64,000 nt of DNA, taken from assembly GCA_023055505.1 (NCBI GenBank), contig JALIRH010000006.1:25207105-25271104 (forward strand), in the 5' to 3' direction. The notes beneath the pieces are model-generated. The model was not told the DNA's origin. It was given only the letters and a program-made list of their open reading frames with translations, and did not search any database. Both the position numbers and the translations under genes were made by a program. Within the stretch, counting starts at the first letter, position 1, and each line of letters opens with the position of its first letter. Of this stretch, positions 21,282 through 33,200 are shown one piece after another. The stretch comes from Callipepla californica brunnescens. Taxonomy: Eukaryota; Chordata; Aves; Galliformes; Odontophoridae.

Positions 21282-21822
21282 GGTACAGAAATAAGAATAA
21301 TAAATAAAAAGAATAAATAAATATATATGTATGATGATAATAAGATAAATAAAAATGAAATAAACAAAAAGTAGAACACAACTGTGAGAGCACAGACACC
21401 AGTAATAAATAGGATGAATTCACAAGAGAGGAGGAATAGAAATCCTACACCCAGCTACACAAGCTCCCACACTCCCACACTTAGCACCTAGCTTCGGTAT
21501 AATAGAGAGGGGTGATACTCACAGGTAGTTAGCTCCTCCTTGTGCCTGGTGAAAAGGCCTTTCCTTCCCTGAGGCCTTTTCAGAGCTGAAGGTGTGGGCG
21601 GGGGCGCCGTTTCCCGGGCAACGCCTACGCCACGTCAGCCTCTCGCGAGAGAGCTGCCGAGAGCTGAAGGGACTGCCCGCTCTCCCTCGGTTCCCCTGTG
21701 ACAGAAACCTCCCGAAAAAAACCCTCTTCACCTCAAAATTTGTCACTGCAGCTCCGGTTGTGCCGATCCAAAGCGGTAGAACTCGAGGACTCCAAAGCGG
21801 TAGAACTCGAGGACTCAATTTT
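21282..21822 (-). promoter_or_regulatory. CR1 5' UTR / internal promoter region
   Basis: This leads into ORF1 on the minus strand. The distal part (about 21530-21822) is GC- and CpG-rich, unlike its AT-rich flanks. It contains a GC box (GGGCGGGGGCG, 21596-21606), an X-box-like GTTTCCCGGGCAAC (21609-21622), a CRE/E-box-like CACGTCA (21631-21637), the palindrome TCTCGCGAGA (21641-21650) and two 24-bp repeats. The proximal part (21282-21400) is very AT-rich. LINE 5' UTRs carry their own promoter; that these sites act here is inference. CR1 subfamilies are known to differ mainly in the 5' UTR. Confidence 0.65.
21768..21815 (-). repeat. Two tandem 24-bp repeats at the CR1 5' end
   Basis: The 24-bp unit begins 'ccaaagcggtagaactcgag' and is present at 21768-21791 and 21792-21815 without mismatch. 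They sit within a few bases of the inferred 5' end of the element, the position where promoter monomers lie in other LINEs. More or fewer units may exist in other copies of this subfamily. Confidence 0.85.
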
Positions 21823-21828
21823 AATCAG

Positions 21829-24800
21829 CAAAAAGGTGTCTCTTTAAACTACACAATGCAAGTATAGCCTATTCCCACATAAATGTAAGGAGTTTGGAAA
21901 TAATAAAACCACAGGCACTTGTTCTGAGGCACAAGAGATTCTGGATCCTGACTTTCTCTATAGGTCCTCACTTACAATAATAGATTAGAATTATACAGAA
22001 TAATTATCACTAAATCATAATTGCAGTAATGTATGTGTTCAGTCACTCTAGCAAGGTCAGTCTCCTGCATATAATCACCTTAAAAGGATGTATGGTTATT
22101 TTTGTTTTGACCCAGTGGAAATGTTCAAAATATCCCTGTGATTTTTGAAACAGTTACATGCAATTTTTGGTACTTTCCAGTATAGTACTGATTAACCCAG
22201 TAATAACCAAACATTTTTTTAGAACACGTGCCTTTGGAATATTAATGCATGTACTCTACTTTTAAGTCATTAGCTGTGTGATGAAGGGGATTTTTCTTTA
22301 ATGTATTTTTGGAAATAAAATCCCAGTGTTACCACAGCTGTTCTTAAATGTGCTGTGACAAAAATATCCATACTAAATACTTCTTAAATACATTTTCCAG
22401 TTATTGGGGAAGAAACTACTGGAGTGGTTTCCTACAGGCCAGTACATTTCACTTACCAACATATATGACTTACATACCAGTATTTCCATATTTATAGACA
22501 CACGTCTATTTCTACGCATATCTAGCACTGTGGAAATATGAATTAGTCGGGCACAAGCCTAAGAAATCTTAGCATATTGTCTGGATGTGTCTGGTGTCCC
22601 AACCCAGTCCACCTTTGCAGCAGCCAGCTCTGCCTGGCCAAGTTCAACTGTCACTGTCCCATCTGCAGACAGTTCTCCCTCCACTCACATTGTCACTCTG
22701 GAATGGTCAATGCTTATCAAACTGCAGCAGTGCCTCGAGGCAGAATTAATGAACATAAAATGCTGTGTCCCTGGCACACTCCACTCTGAATACTAAGCAT
22801 TTTCACTCAGAAGTCTTTAGGGATATGAAATAAACACTGCTTTCAAAGGCTCTCATCATAGTATATTCCTCTCTCATTTTTTCAAAGACAGCTGGCATGT
22901 TAGTCAAGAAATCATCAAAGCAAAAGATCTCCCAATTACTTCTAAATGAGAAATCACTTACTGAAAGGAAATGGAGACAATGGAGCTTATATTAAGCCAC
23001 TCCAGATGCAAATAAGACTTCTCCTGGTCCTTCACACCTAGAAGTGTAATTCTCTGACACCTTTGGCTTCAGTTACTTACTGTCATTACTGCTAAATTCT
23101 GTTACCTCTACTTCATACTAGTGTGAAACTAAAAGAGCCAGAATAATTGAATATTGTTACCAAGGGCAGAAAACCCTTCAGCAGATGGGAAAATGATCCC
23201 ACTTGGCAAGATGCAATGTTTGGTACTTAAAAAAAGGAAAAAGCTTTGGATTTCAGCCACTAAATCCAGTCCCCATTCTTGGACTGTGCAGAGTAATTCC
23301 CAGAGCTCAAAAAATGTAATGTACTGCTGTGGATCATCCATTAAACTGTCTATTGAATGAGCTATAATGCTAAACAGGCTGAGGAGAGTTTATCATTCAG
23401 ATTAATGCAACTCCAACTCACAAAACCTTCAGAAATGTTTTTTGTAGGCAGGGCAACTTGGTGCTAAATAAGTTTGTTTGCTGTGAGAGCCAAAATGTTA
23501 GAGCATTAGAAGCCCAGAAGAATACGGCTATTTCTAGGGGTTGAGTCATAACACAAGTATGCAACAAAATGGAAACAGAATAAACACTGAGAAACAATGA
23601 AAACTGCATGAATTTCTACTTCCAATAAAACCTTAGCAACAACATACCATGTCTTAACAAAATGTTGCAGATTCTTGCTCTGAAGGCAATTTCTAAAGAG
23701 GTGGTTTAGTCCAGTCAGTGGCCCTCTGTGGAACCCACTATGACTCCAAAACTCCTTTGGCAATAGTCAGAAATATGTCATATTCAGTTGCTGTCTGGAT
23801 GAAAATTTAAGCAGCCATCGAATGTGCTTCTAATATTGTCGTCACTGTATGAAACATCGTACACATAGTACCATAAAAAACATCTTACATGAGAGTGGAG
23901 AATATGGCTTCACTTAAAAATTAAGAAAAATTGTATGTAACTCAAGTTTATTGAGCATTTAAGTACCAGAATGTTTTTATTTAAAAAGCAAACAAACAAA
24001 ACAAACAAACAAAACCCACAACAGCTTAGCATGTTAAAAAGAATAATCTTTTCTCCAAATGACTTTAACTCACTTTGATTGAAATAAAACACTGCTGCTA
24101 ATCTGGTTATCCCCGTGGTTCGTTTTATAGGTGCCATAGGTATACAAATGATATGACATTCATTACATGAAACAATGAATTAAGAGCTCCATTTCTTTAT
24201 TGTTTATACTGCTTATGCCCTCAAAATAAAAACATTTTAGTTATTGAGTGCTTAATTTAAAATTAATTTTAAGTCACAGAACTATCAATATACATAAAAT
24301 ATTCAAAATATACTCAAAATTATTTTTCACTTTTTCTTAGATGTTAACAGCCCGTAGTTGGGGAGAAAAGACAGACAGGGAGAAGGAAGAAGAATACACA
24401 GAACTCTTTGCATGAAACACCTGCAGCTTCTTTACATTGAAATCTGAGTTATATTCTTCTTGGTCCACAGCTATTATCTCAGGCCTCATAATACAATCAT
24501 ACCCCTCCACGGCCCTCTTGGACTTAATTATTCAGTCTCTCAGTATCATGTAGTGACCAAAGCAGAAGAGGAAGGAGTAACACTTGTCATAAAGAGCGTA
24601 GCACTTCTCTGTGGTACACCATACAGCAATCATTCATTAAAATATTTCATGGATATGCTTTGAAGTGAGAAGCACATGGGGTGCAATGGCTGTACGCATA
24701 TTAACTGAACAGTTTCCATGCTGGTATTTTATAGAGGCACCCGGATATGGGCTATACATTAGCTACCTCAATCTCCCTGTGCCTCATGAACATTGACCTA

Positions 24801-26974
24801 TTTCAGTACAGCTTAGAGTGTTTGGTTATTTGGTGTTTGTAAAACATTGAAAATTAAAGTACGGTAATTGAGACTTCTGGACTTAGATTCCTTCCTTATA
24901 AAGCAAAATTTGATAATGCTGGGAAGCATTAAGACAAAAATTAGAGAATCTGTGTAGCTTTGCCCTAGTTTAAGAAAATAGCATCAAAACAACCTGAACC
25001 AAACATGGACATAAGCAGCCTCAGCCCCAGTGGAGATTCACATCAAGGTCATCTGTCAAATAAGCTGTAGTGAAGTACGCGTGCAAACTGTTTCTTGTGA
25101 CATATGCCCTTTTCTGGCACTGCAAATAAGTGGTCTTCATCGGACTGTGGGACAATTTGTTTTAAATTGCAGCTAAAATAGATACAGTGAATTTAAAGCG
25201 ATAGATCAGAAACAGAAATAAAAGGTCTTACAAGCATGATTTGTAAGTTTATCGCAGCAAAGGGCTAGTAGAGAGACTGTTTCTTAACCAGCATGTGGAA
25301 TCACTTACTTGAAACTCAGCCGGTTGCCTGAAATGGTAAGCAGCATCCCCCAGCTTTCTGACTTATATTCAAGTAGCAAAAGCATGTGTAAAGAAAGAAA
25401 TGCACAATAAATGGACAAAATCTACACCTCTTCTTTCATCAGCTTCTACATGAATACCTATGTCTCCAGTGCAACAAAAGGATTCTACCATTACAGATTC
25501 AAACCAGAGACGAATGAGGAAAGGTAACAAGCAGTCTGCCCAGAAGCAAAGAATTTTGCCAAAAAAAACCTGACCCATCTCTCAAGAGGGAAGTAAAGTA
25601 AAAATGGAATTTAGGGACCACGTGAATTTAAATAACTGTGAAGATCCATCTGTTAGGATTTTACTCTACTATTTTACCCCAATTTCAGGAGCATAATTTT
25701 ACCAGTTATGTAGGAAAATCAAAGAGAAGAAAAAAAATGAGGTAGGTTTTGTGCTATTTTTGGTGTTTTTTGTTTTTTTTTATTTCTGTAAAATGACATT
25801 GATGCAAACATTAATATTGACGTTTCATAAATGCTCCTAAATACCATATTATGAGAAGCAGATCTCCAGATCTCTAACCAAGGAATACTTACTTAGGGAC
25901 TCCTGGGAGAAGATTTGAATAATGAAATACTTTATTATGTCTATGAAGAATTTTTTAATGTTTTAAGAATCTTCCTCACATGGAATTTAGGATTTCAAGT
26001 TATTTAAGAATTGTTAAAGTAACCCTTGAAGTTGTGCTCACAAAGTTCAGACTATGCTGTATGAAACTTTCTAGTAGCTCTTCAAACAAAATGATTACCT
26101 TCTACCACTGAAAGCTACTTCACACTAAAGGAAAGAGTCTGGTTACTAAATACAGGTATCTAGTACCAATTTAACCACATGTTAACAAAAATGTCCACAT
26201 CACAACAAACCATATAAATAAAATGACATTAACTACTTTTATTTAGGTATCTGAAGTGCTTCCTATACACCCTAGGTCTTGCTGCCACTGAGTATCCATG
26301 ACAGAATTAATTGTCTGCCATCTATTTATATCTGATAGTGCATAATAGTCAAAGGACAGATGCCTATCAGGGGTGACAGAGATCTGCCAGACTAATAAGC
26401 ACCCAGATGGCTTGGGACTCGCATGTGTAAAGATGCCACTCCTATGCCTCCACCAGAAGATGCCTCAGGAGAGAGCTTTCATGTCTCCCAGCATGTCTTA
26501 CCAGCAAAAGCCAGTACTGATGGCTTGAATTGGCTCAAAACTGGACTTCGACTCATCTAGACTAAGAAACCCAAGTCAAGCCTTGCAGAACTAGAGAGAC
26601 AAGAAGCTTCAGTAATGTATTGGTAACAAACAGCTGGGGATAGTAACATCTTAAACTAACACAGCTGTCTGCAAAATGAACATCTGTCCACAGGCTAAGT
26701 ATATGGCTATATAATAAATGGAATAAAACATACACAATGGACAACTTAAGAATGCAATTCTTACTGGTAGATGTTCTCTTAAATCTTACAAATTCCCAGG
26801 TATTTATTGCATTACAAATATGGAAACCCTCATTTGCCTAGTTTGTGTCATGATTCTCTGTCAGCTTAAAGAAAGAGAAAGGAGATACAGAAATCCTACA
26901 AGCCGTTTGTATAGGACATTGCAATCTTTAAAATCTGCATGGCTGTCTGGAATGAGGCATGTTTTTCATGTCAT
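21829..26974. other. Single-copy AT-rich non-coding DNA, right flank of array
   Basis: No exon, RNA gene or repeat family was recognised. Open frames here are short, start at arbitrary codons and have no convincing splice context. A small AAAC-rich stretch lies near 23985-24015. This is the unamplified flank against which the CR1 insertion can be dated. Confidence 0.6.
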
Positions 26975-27260
26975 TTTTGCCACTCCCAGAAATGCACCAC
27001 CTGCCATCTCACTGTGCTTATCTCCACTCTTAGGCTTCATAAACATTCAGCAAGAATGTCAACGGGTGAAAATTTTCCGAATGGAGTTCCATTACAATCC
27101 TTGGTGTCATACACACTCCTACGTCAGACACATTTTGTCAGACTGTCCCTTTGTTGTCATCTGTCACATAGAAACAACATGGAATATTGGTGAGAAGGTT
27201 CAGCTACTGCTACACCACCAACATCGACCTCTGACACCATGGGCCAGTACAATACAGTAG
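26975..27260 (+). mobile_element. Mariner-like transposon fragment
   Basis: It matches, in the same order and strand, the interior of the element at 55831-56551. Shared landmarks are 'attcagcaag...gtcaa', 'gtcagactg...cccttt/ctctg', 'ggaatattgg', 'ccaccaacat' and 'catgggcca'. Both terminal inverted repeats are missing or too decayed to see. No transposase frame survives. Confidence 0.6.
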
Positions 27261-30200
27261 TAGGAATCAGTTTTAGAACATCCTTGAGTACATGTCCTCA
27301 TTGTATTGCTGAAATAAAATTATACTTTGTGCTTTTGTCCCCTTTTGGTTACTTAAGAAAGTTTCTTAAGTATTTCCCAATATAGAATGTGTAATTTTAA
27401 AGCTATTACTCACTGGTAATAATTGTTCTTTTTAATAAAATTTCTGTCTTCAGAGCAATTTGTACATGTCAGCCCTCACATCATTGTGAAATGGTTGTTT
27501 ATGTCAGATTTGTACAAACTCCTGCCTTGAAAACAGATAAATGGCTTTGTGTTGCTGTGTCACACAGTCACTACATGGTGAAGGTGCATCCTTCTCTAAC
27601 CAACATGTCCATGCATCTTCATTTTATCTCCTGTGATGGTAACAGGAGCACAGATGGAGTTTCTGTCCTTCTGAGGTTTACACACAAAACACCAAGTAGA
27701 TAAACTATCCACAGCTTTCCATATGAAGTAATGGCTCTACTAGTAACTATAAGAGGCATCAGAAGATATCACTTTGTGTATGTAATCTACTTCCTACACT
27801 TTTTAGTCATCCTGAAGCTTTGGTGAGATAAGAAACCACCTCTATATTAAGGGTAGGAACTTAAAAATCAAGACAGATACAGTGACCTACCACCAAATTA
27901 TTCAGAAAAACAGCAGCAAAGCAGAAGATTACACCAGGGCATCCTCTGTCCTAGTCCACTATCACATACATCAGCCATCCCAGATCAGAAATCAGAAGAG
28001 GCCTTCAACAAAATCTGAAGCCCAGATTCGCAGAACTAGCTGATGCCCCCCAGAAAAAGTATATTTGTTCCATGATTCTGATTCCATATAAAATTTCTTC
28101 TTTTCCTAATGTCTACAGTCAGCCATTTTCTTAGGGATTTTTCACACAGGCTAGGATGACAGTGAGAGTCGTACATAACTGCAGTGCACAGACTTTTTTG
28201 TGGCTGAGGCCTATGAGGAGCTGGTGTATTTGTAAACTACAGTATAGTCTCTACTAAAAGATTCTGCTATGCTCTGATCCAGAGCAAGTTGTATATATTT
28301 TGTCTGAATGTCCTAGTTTTATTTTCCTTACTGGCTCTGTCCCACTAACTTGAGCTGGTAGCAGAGCTTTCCACTGTGTTTTCTTCTCCCAGCAACCTGC
28401 TCCCTAACCCACAGAGCTTTCTGCTTTCCTGGGAAAGAAGCTCTTCAAGACTGTCCTTCAGGGGCTATGGAAAATTAGCTCAACTCAGCTGGAGGAAACT
28501 GCTGTCAGTACTCTGCTGTCATCTTCTCCATTTGATGCTACCCTGTAGAATGGACTGCTGCATTTTGGGGTCTTCCCTTGATGCAATTTTCTTCCAGAAA
28601 TATCCAGCCTTCTTGAGACATATTCACTCATATCCTTCAGCATGGAGCTGTTTTGTTTTGTATCAAATTGCTCTGAGTTTCCAGAGGTGTGAGGCTACCA
28701 CACAGTAGCTTATGCAGCTGAGGAATAAAAATGCATAGTTTCACTGCTGTGAGTTGCTCTCAAACTTGTAAAGCAGTCACAGGAACAGTCCTGATGTTTG
28801 AGAGCTTCGTAGGGATTCTCATTCCTAACCCTCTGAGCAACCAGTTGAGGTTCAGACAGCTACTCTATACAACTCCCATTAAAGCACACAGCCTCCTGTA
28901 ACAAGATTTCAGCTTTCAGAGTTGGTACCTATGTCCTTAACTTGCCTCCAAGATCAGCCTTGCAAGATGTTAAGAATTACTTTGTACAGTAGGCCTTCAG
29001 GAGAAGACAGAGCACAAGAACTGGACAGAAAAGTGGACTGGGGACCTGTATTTGATAAAGAAATAACTTGAGACAAATTACTTTGCTTCTTACTGCCCAG
29101 AAAAGTAAGGAGAGTTATTTTTCCAACAGGAAATTGTAGAGTGAGGAATGGAGTCCATTGTAGATCATGAGAAATACTCCAATAGACTAAGGTGTAGGTG
29201 GATTTCATAACAGTATTCATCCTGATGAAGTCCCATGAGATGGAGAAAGGGAGACCTGTTACTGACAGGATCAGGCTTGGACATTTTTGGTAATAATTTA
29301 TACTTTCTCTAAAGGAAGTGACTTAGCATTGCCAGGCAACAATTTTTCTCTGTACACTTCCTCCACCTTCAGGAGCCCATGCAAGGAAATGGATGAAAGA
29401 TAAGGATACAGAAATACAGAAGAATGGTTGTTACAATTCAGCTAAGAAGTTGTTAGCCTCTCACAAGTTATAGTCTTTTTGTTTAAATCCTGCAGCACTG
29501 TTTTTTTTACATGTACTTGTCACAGGACCCAAGAGCACACCTGAGGCACACCATGATATCCTATGATAAACAGCATATTATTTATTTTGATTATGAAGTG
29601 AATGCACATTAAAATGCAAGAGGTCCCCTTCTTTCTAGTGCTATACCATATATGCTTCCAGTCACATGACCGAAATGTTCAGACAACTGAAACATTTCTC
29701 TTCCATATCCTATCTCCAGCTTATGTGTGCAGTGTAACTGTATCCAACCCTGGGATCTCCTACCACTGTTTTATTTTTCCTGTTTTAAAAGCAGAATAGA
29801 TCACCTCTTTTAAATTAAAAGGAGACACAAAAAAAAAAGCTAAAAGGAAAAATAAAAATGACCAAAACTTCTATAAACTTAGAGGACAGCCTGTAAGGAG
29901 GAAGATACTGTAAGGTAGCTGAATCCAGAGCTGGGTGGCATTGCTGTCCAGTGCTCTAGGAATTGCACTTTAAATACAATAGACTGACTGGAATGTTGCG
30001 AGGCATAGATCAAAAAGTTCAGCTGGTGAAGACAAAGGGTAACCAGAGATCCATCAAGTTTCTTGTAACGCATAAATATGGCGGTTCAGCATAACATATT
30101 TTTGCTCTATTCAAGATTCAGCTATGGAGAGAAAATAGCAAACCAAGAAATTTCATCACCAGAAAACAGTATTCATTCCACGATAAATGTTAACCACTGC

Positions 30201-33200
30201 TCCAGTTCTGTTTCATTGTTTCGCACTTGAGTATTACTGATTCATCGCAGGAACAGAAGAATCTTTGAGCACCAGACCAAACTGTCAGTATTTCTAGGTT
30301 ATCTAAGCATGAATCCACACCAGAAACTATAATATATATATATATTTACAAGGTGGAAGGTAGGAGACGCCTGGGTGGAATGAAATTGATAGTGGGAATA
30401 GAAGCCTGACTTAGCCATGGTTAGAGAGAAAAGCTTACCCAGTACAAATTACAAATGATAAGCCATTAATAGAAACTGTACTCTTGAGATTCATTCCATG
30501 ATTATGATAGTACAGCGAGGAAACAGCGTCAGCAATGTCAACTGGCAGCAAAACAGAAAAACAAACATCAGCGGGGTATTAGAAACTGATCTGGGAGAAA
30601 AAATGCCTTTTGCAGGTAAGATATATTAGGTGAGATCTGTCCTGTGACTGCAGTTCTTTTACATCAGGAAAAGGCTCAACCTACAAAAAGAGCCTCGGAA
30701 ATCTCCAGATGCAACTGATGGAAGATTTCCTCCAGCAGCCATGAGGAGGGCTTTTGGCTGCTCCTCTAAAAGTCCCCAGCGACCCCAGGCATTAAATAGG
30801 CCCCCCATGGAGGAGGGGCCACAGAGCCAAACCACATGCATTTCAGACACATTGAGCAACACTGGCATCAACAGAGCACACAAGGACTCTGGGCTACGCA
30901 AATTCTGGAAAAATCCGAAGGCAAACTTGGTGCCTGCAGCAGCCTGGGCTAAAAACAGTACAGAATCTGGCTAAAGCTGACTTAACCTCTTCTTCCCTTG
31001 GGTTAGAAGTTCTGCTCTCTTTAGCCCAGGCCATCAGCCCTCGTGTTTTCTCACTGACATCAAGATCCAAAAAAAGATGCCTTTCAATTAAAGGATAGGC
31101 AGTGTTTTAAAAGAAAGAAGTGAGAATCATAAAGCCAAAAGACGCGCTGGTGAAGGCCTACTCTGGTTTCTCACAGGAACACTGGAGTGACCACAGTGCA
31201 CAGCCTTATATCCCTAAAAGCTCTGAGGAGCCACTACTGTGGGTTAAGCCCAAGCACACAGCTCCTTCCACAGAGGTTGCTTCAGCCATCTTTTGGACAA
31301 CACACACTCACAAGCTTTAGAGGCTTTGGCTGCAGAAAGTAAAGGAACAATTTATCCACTACCTTCAAGTCTCAATGTTAAGACTTTGTTCATGTCAGTC
31401 AGTTGCCACAGGCATAAAACAAAGGCTAACTGGAATGAGGAGGAGAAATGGAAGTATATTCTTACTCTAATGAAAAAATTAGTAGGCTCATAAGCCTGAA
31501 GGAGCACATGGGAAGATGTCATAAGCATTTCTTTGCTCTGACAAACTGCTTTAACAGTGAGAGCACCAGTGTCCATTGGTGGCTTAAAAGGAAAAATCCC
31601 CAAACTGGCCACAGCATTCAAGGAAGTGTTCAGGTCTGAGTCAGCTGATAATTAGATAGTTTCACATGGCAGAAATCATTTATGGGAAGCCCTGAATTTG
31701 AAAAAAACATAACTTAAAAAAAGATCCTATGTACTCTGTCTCCATCTGGCACTATGGCAGGGCTGTGAATGTTAGATAGAAGAGAGAAAGAAGCAAAGGA
31801 AAAGCTTTAATGGTGGCCAGGAAATGCTTTTTAACTCCTTATCACCTTTCCATTCCCATTTGACTCCTCCATTGGTTTGCAGCTTATCTAGATACATTAG
31901 ATTGTGAAGTCACACAGAATGACTCAGTCATTGAGGTGAGTAAGCTCTTTCAACAGAAAAAGAATATGGTGTCAAATAAAATGTTTCATTGGAGATCACA
32001 ACAATCATTCCCATGGTGTTGCAAGGCAGAGGATCACACGCTGTAAATGGCAGTTTTGCAGAGATAACACTGTTTGAAACAAAATGCTATGAACAAAGAT
32101 AAATAGGGAGAATGATTCTGCAGCCTTCTGATTTCAGATTTACTGCTGCTGCTATGATCTCATCATTCCAAATTACTGAATTATGTAAATAAACTCTCCT
32201 AAAACACAGTTGGTTTGATGGGTTCCTGCATTATTTTGGCTTGTATCTATTTTATTTTATTCCCATTCAATTTAAAGAACAGACTCCCATAAGTATTTCC
32301 CAATAACTTTAAAGTTTCTACAATTGCTGAGATAGTGTCTCAGACAAAGACCTATAGGTCTGAAATAAAAATAGTGAAGGGTTCAAGATGACATCATGTT
32401 TTATGAACACAAGACGTGACCACAAATAACCTACAATAACCTTTAAAATTAGTTTTTTCCTGACTTCATGAAACAATATTTTATTTGGCAGGCCCTTATT
32501 GGCAAGGGCTTTGAACGGTTCTATTTGTTTTCTGTAACCAGGAAGACACAACCAGTGTTTTCACATAGGTTTCCTCAGGACTGTGGTTTTGCCATTTTCT
32601 GCCTCTTTATAGCTGCCTGCTGCTGTTGAATAGTTTTCTTTGGGATGTTTATTAAGAACAAGGATATGAATTAAAAAAAAATAATAAAAAAAAACCCCTT
32701 TCCTTATAGCTGTGCTGGTGAGTTTCTCCCACTGCAATATAACTGTATCAAAAACACAGAAATAGATCTTGGTATCTAGAATGATCTGATTGCTTTAAGT
32801 CTGAAGTTATGTTATAACATACAGCTGGCTACATGTATATTATGAGAAACTGAAGGAAATCAGCCCATATGTCCTTTGATGCATTAACCAAGACCAAGAT
32901 TTAGAAATCCACCATAACTTGTAACGCCATATGAAAACGGAAAAATAGGGTTAGCCAACCAATGAATTGAATACAAAAAAAAAAAGAAAAGAAAATCTAA
33001 GTGTTTGAGTCAAGTACATTAGAAATGAACATCATGCAGTGCAAGTAATGCTCCTGGCTCCTCAGCAGATCATACCTGTGTTGAGTAGTTTTTGTGTCAC
33101 CGTCGTCAGTTGTCCTGGTTGTGAGCCCCAGCTTGAGAGGTGTGTTTTCCAAAGCGCCTCCTGCAATGAAACCAGATCGCTTGCTGTATTTTCAGCTGCT

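Larger units (their letters stand above)
1..21822 (-). repeat. Tandem array of composite spacer-X + CR1 LINE units
   Basis: The same block recurs head to tail. The junction 'caaaaaaccc/agcctagaac' occurs at 1671, 6640, 11608 and 15350, so the periods are 4969, 4968 and 3742 bp. The last unit reaches the equivalent point at 20325 (4975 bp) but runs on into intact CR1 instead of a new spacer. Position 1 corresponds to position 4970, so the array continues beyond the left edge. Copies are almost identical: ORF2 proteins differ at no more than three of 921 residues, which implies very recent duplication or ongoing homogenisation. The unit is X-long, X-short, then 5'-truncated CR1 on the minus strand; the third full unit has only X-short. 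A collapsed or artificially expanded assembly is an alternative, but copy-specific variants argue for real separate copies. Confidence 0.93.
17235..21822 (-). mobile_element. Full-length CR1 LINE, copy 5, with 5' UTR, ORF1, ORF2 and 3' tail
   Basis: This is the only copy with a complete 5' half. In transcript order it has a GC-rich 5' UTR (21822-21282), ORF1 (361 codons), a 94-bp gap, ORF2 (921 codons), a 3' UTR hairpin (17267-17302) and three 8-bp tail repeats. The length is about 4.6 kb, in the range of full-length avian CR1. A possible 6-bp target duplication, AATCAG, flanks it (17229-17234 and 21823-21828). CR1 often leaves short or no duplications, so this is tentative, as is the exact 5' end. 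Both frames are open, so this may be a young, potentially competent element. Confidence 0.9.

Noticed and set aside
1..21822. Satellite DNA or a multicopy host gene family as the explanation for the array
   Set aside because: The repeated frame is clearly CR1 ORF2 (EN and RT motifs), and the last copy has LINE-type 5' and 3' ends. X alone is not repeated outside the units.
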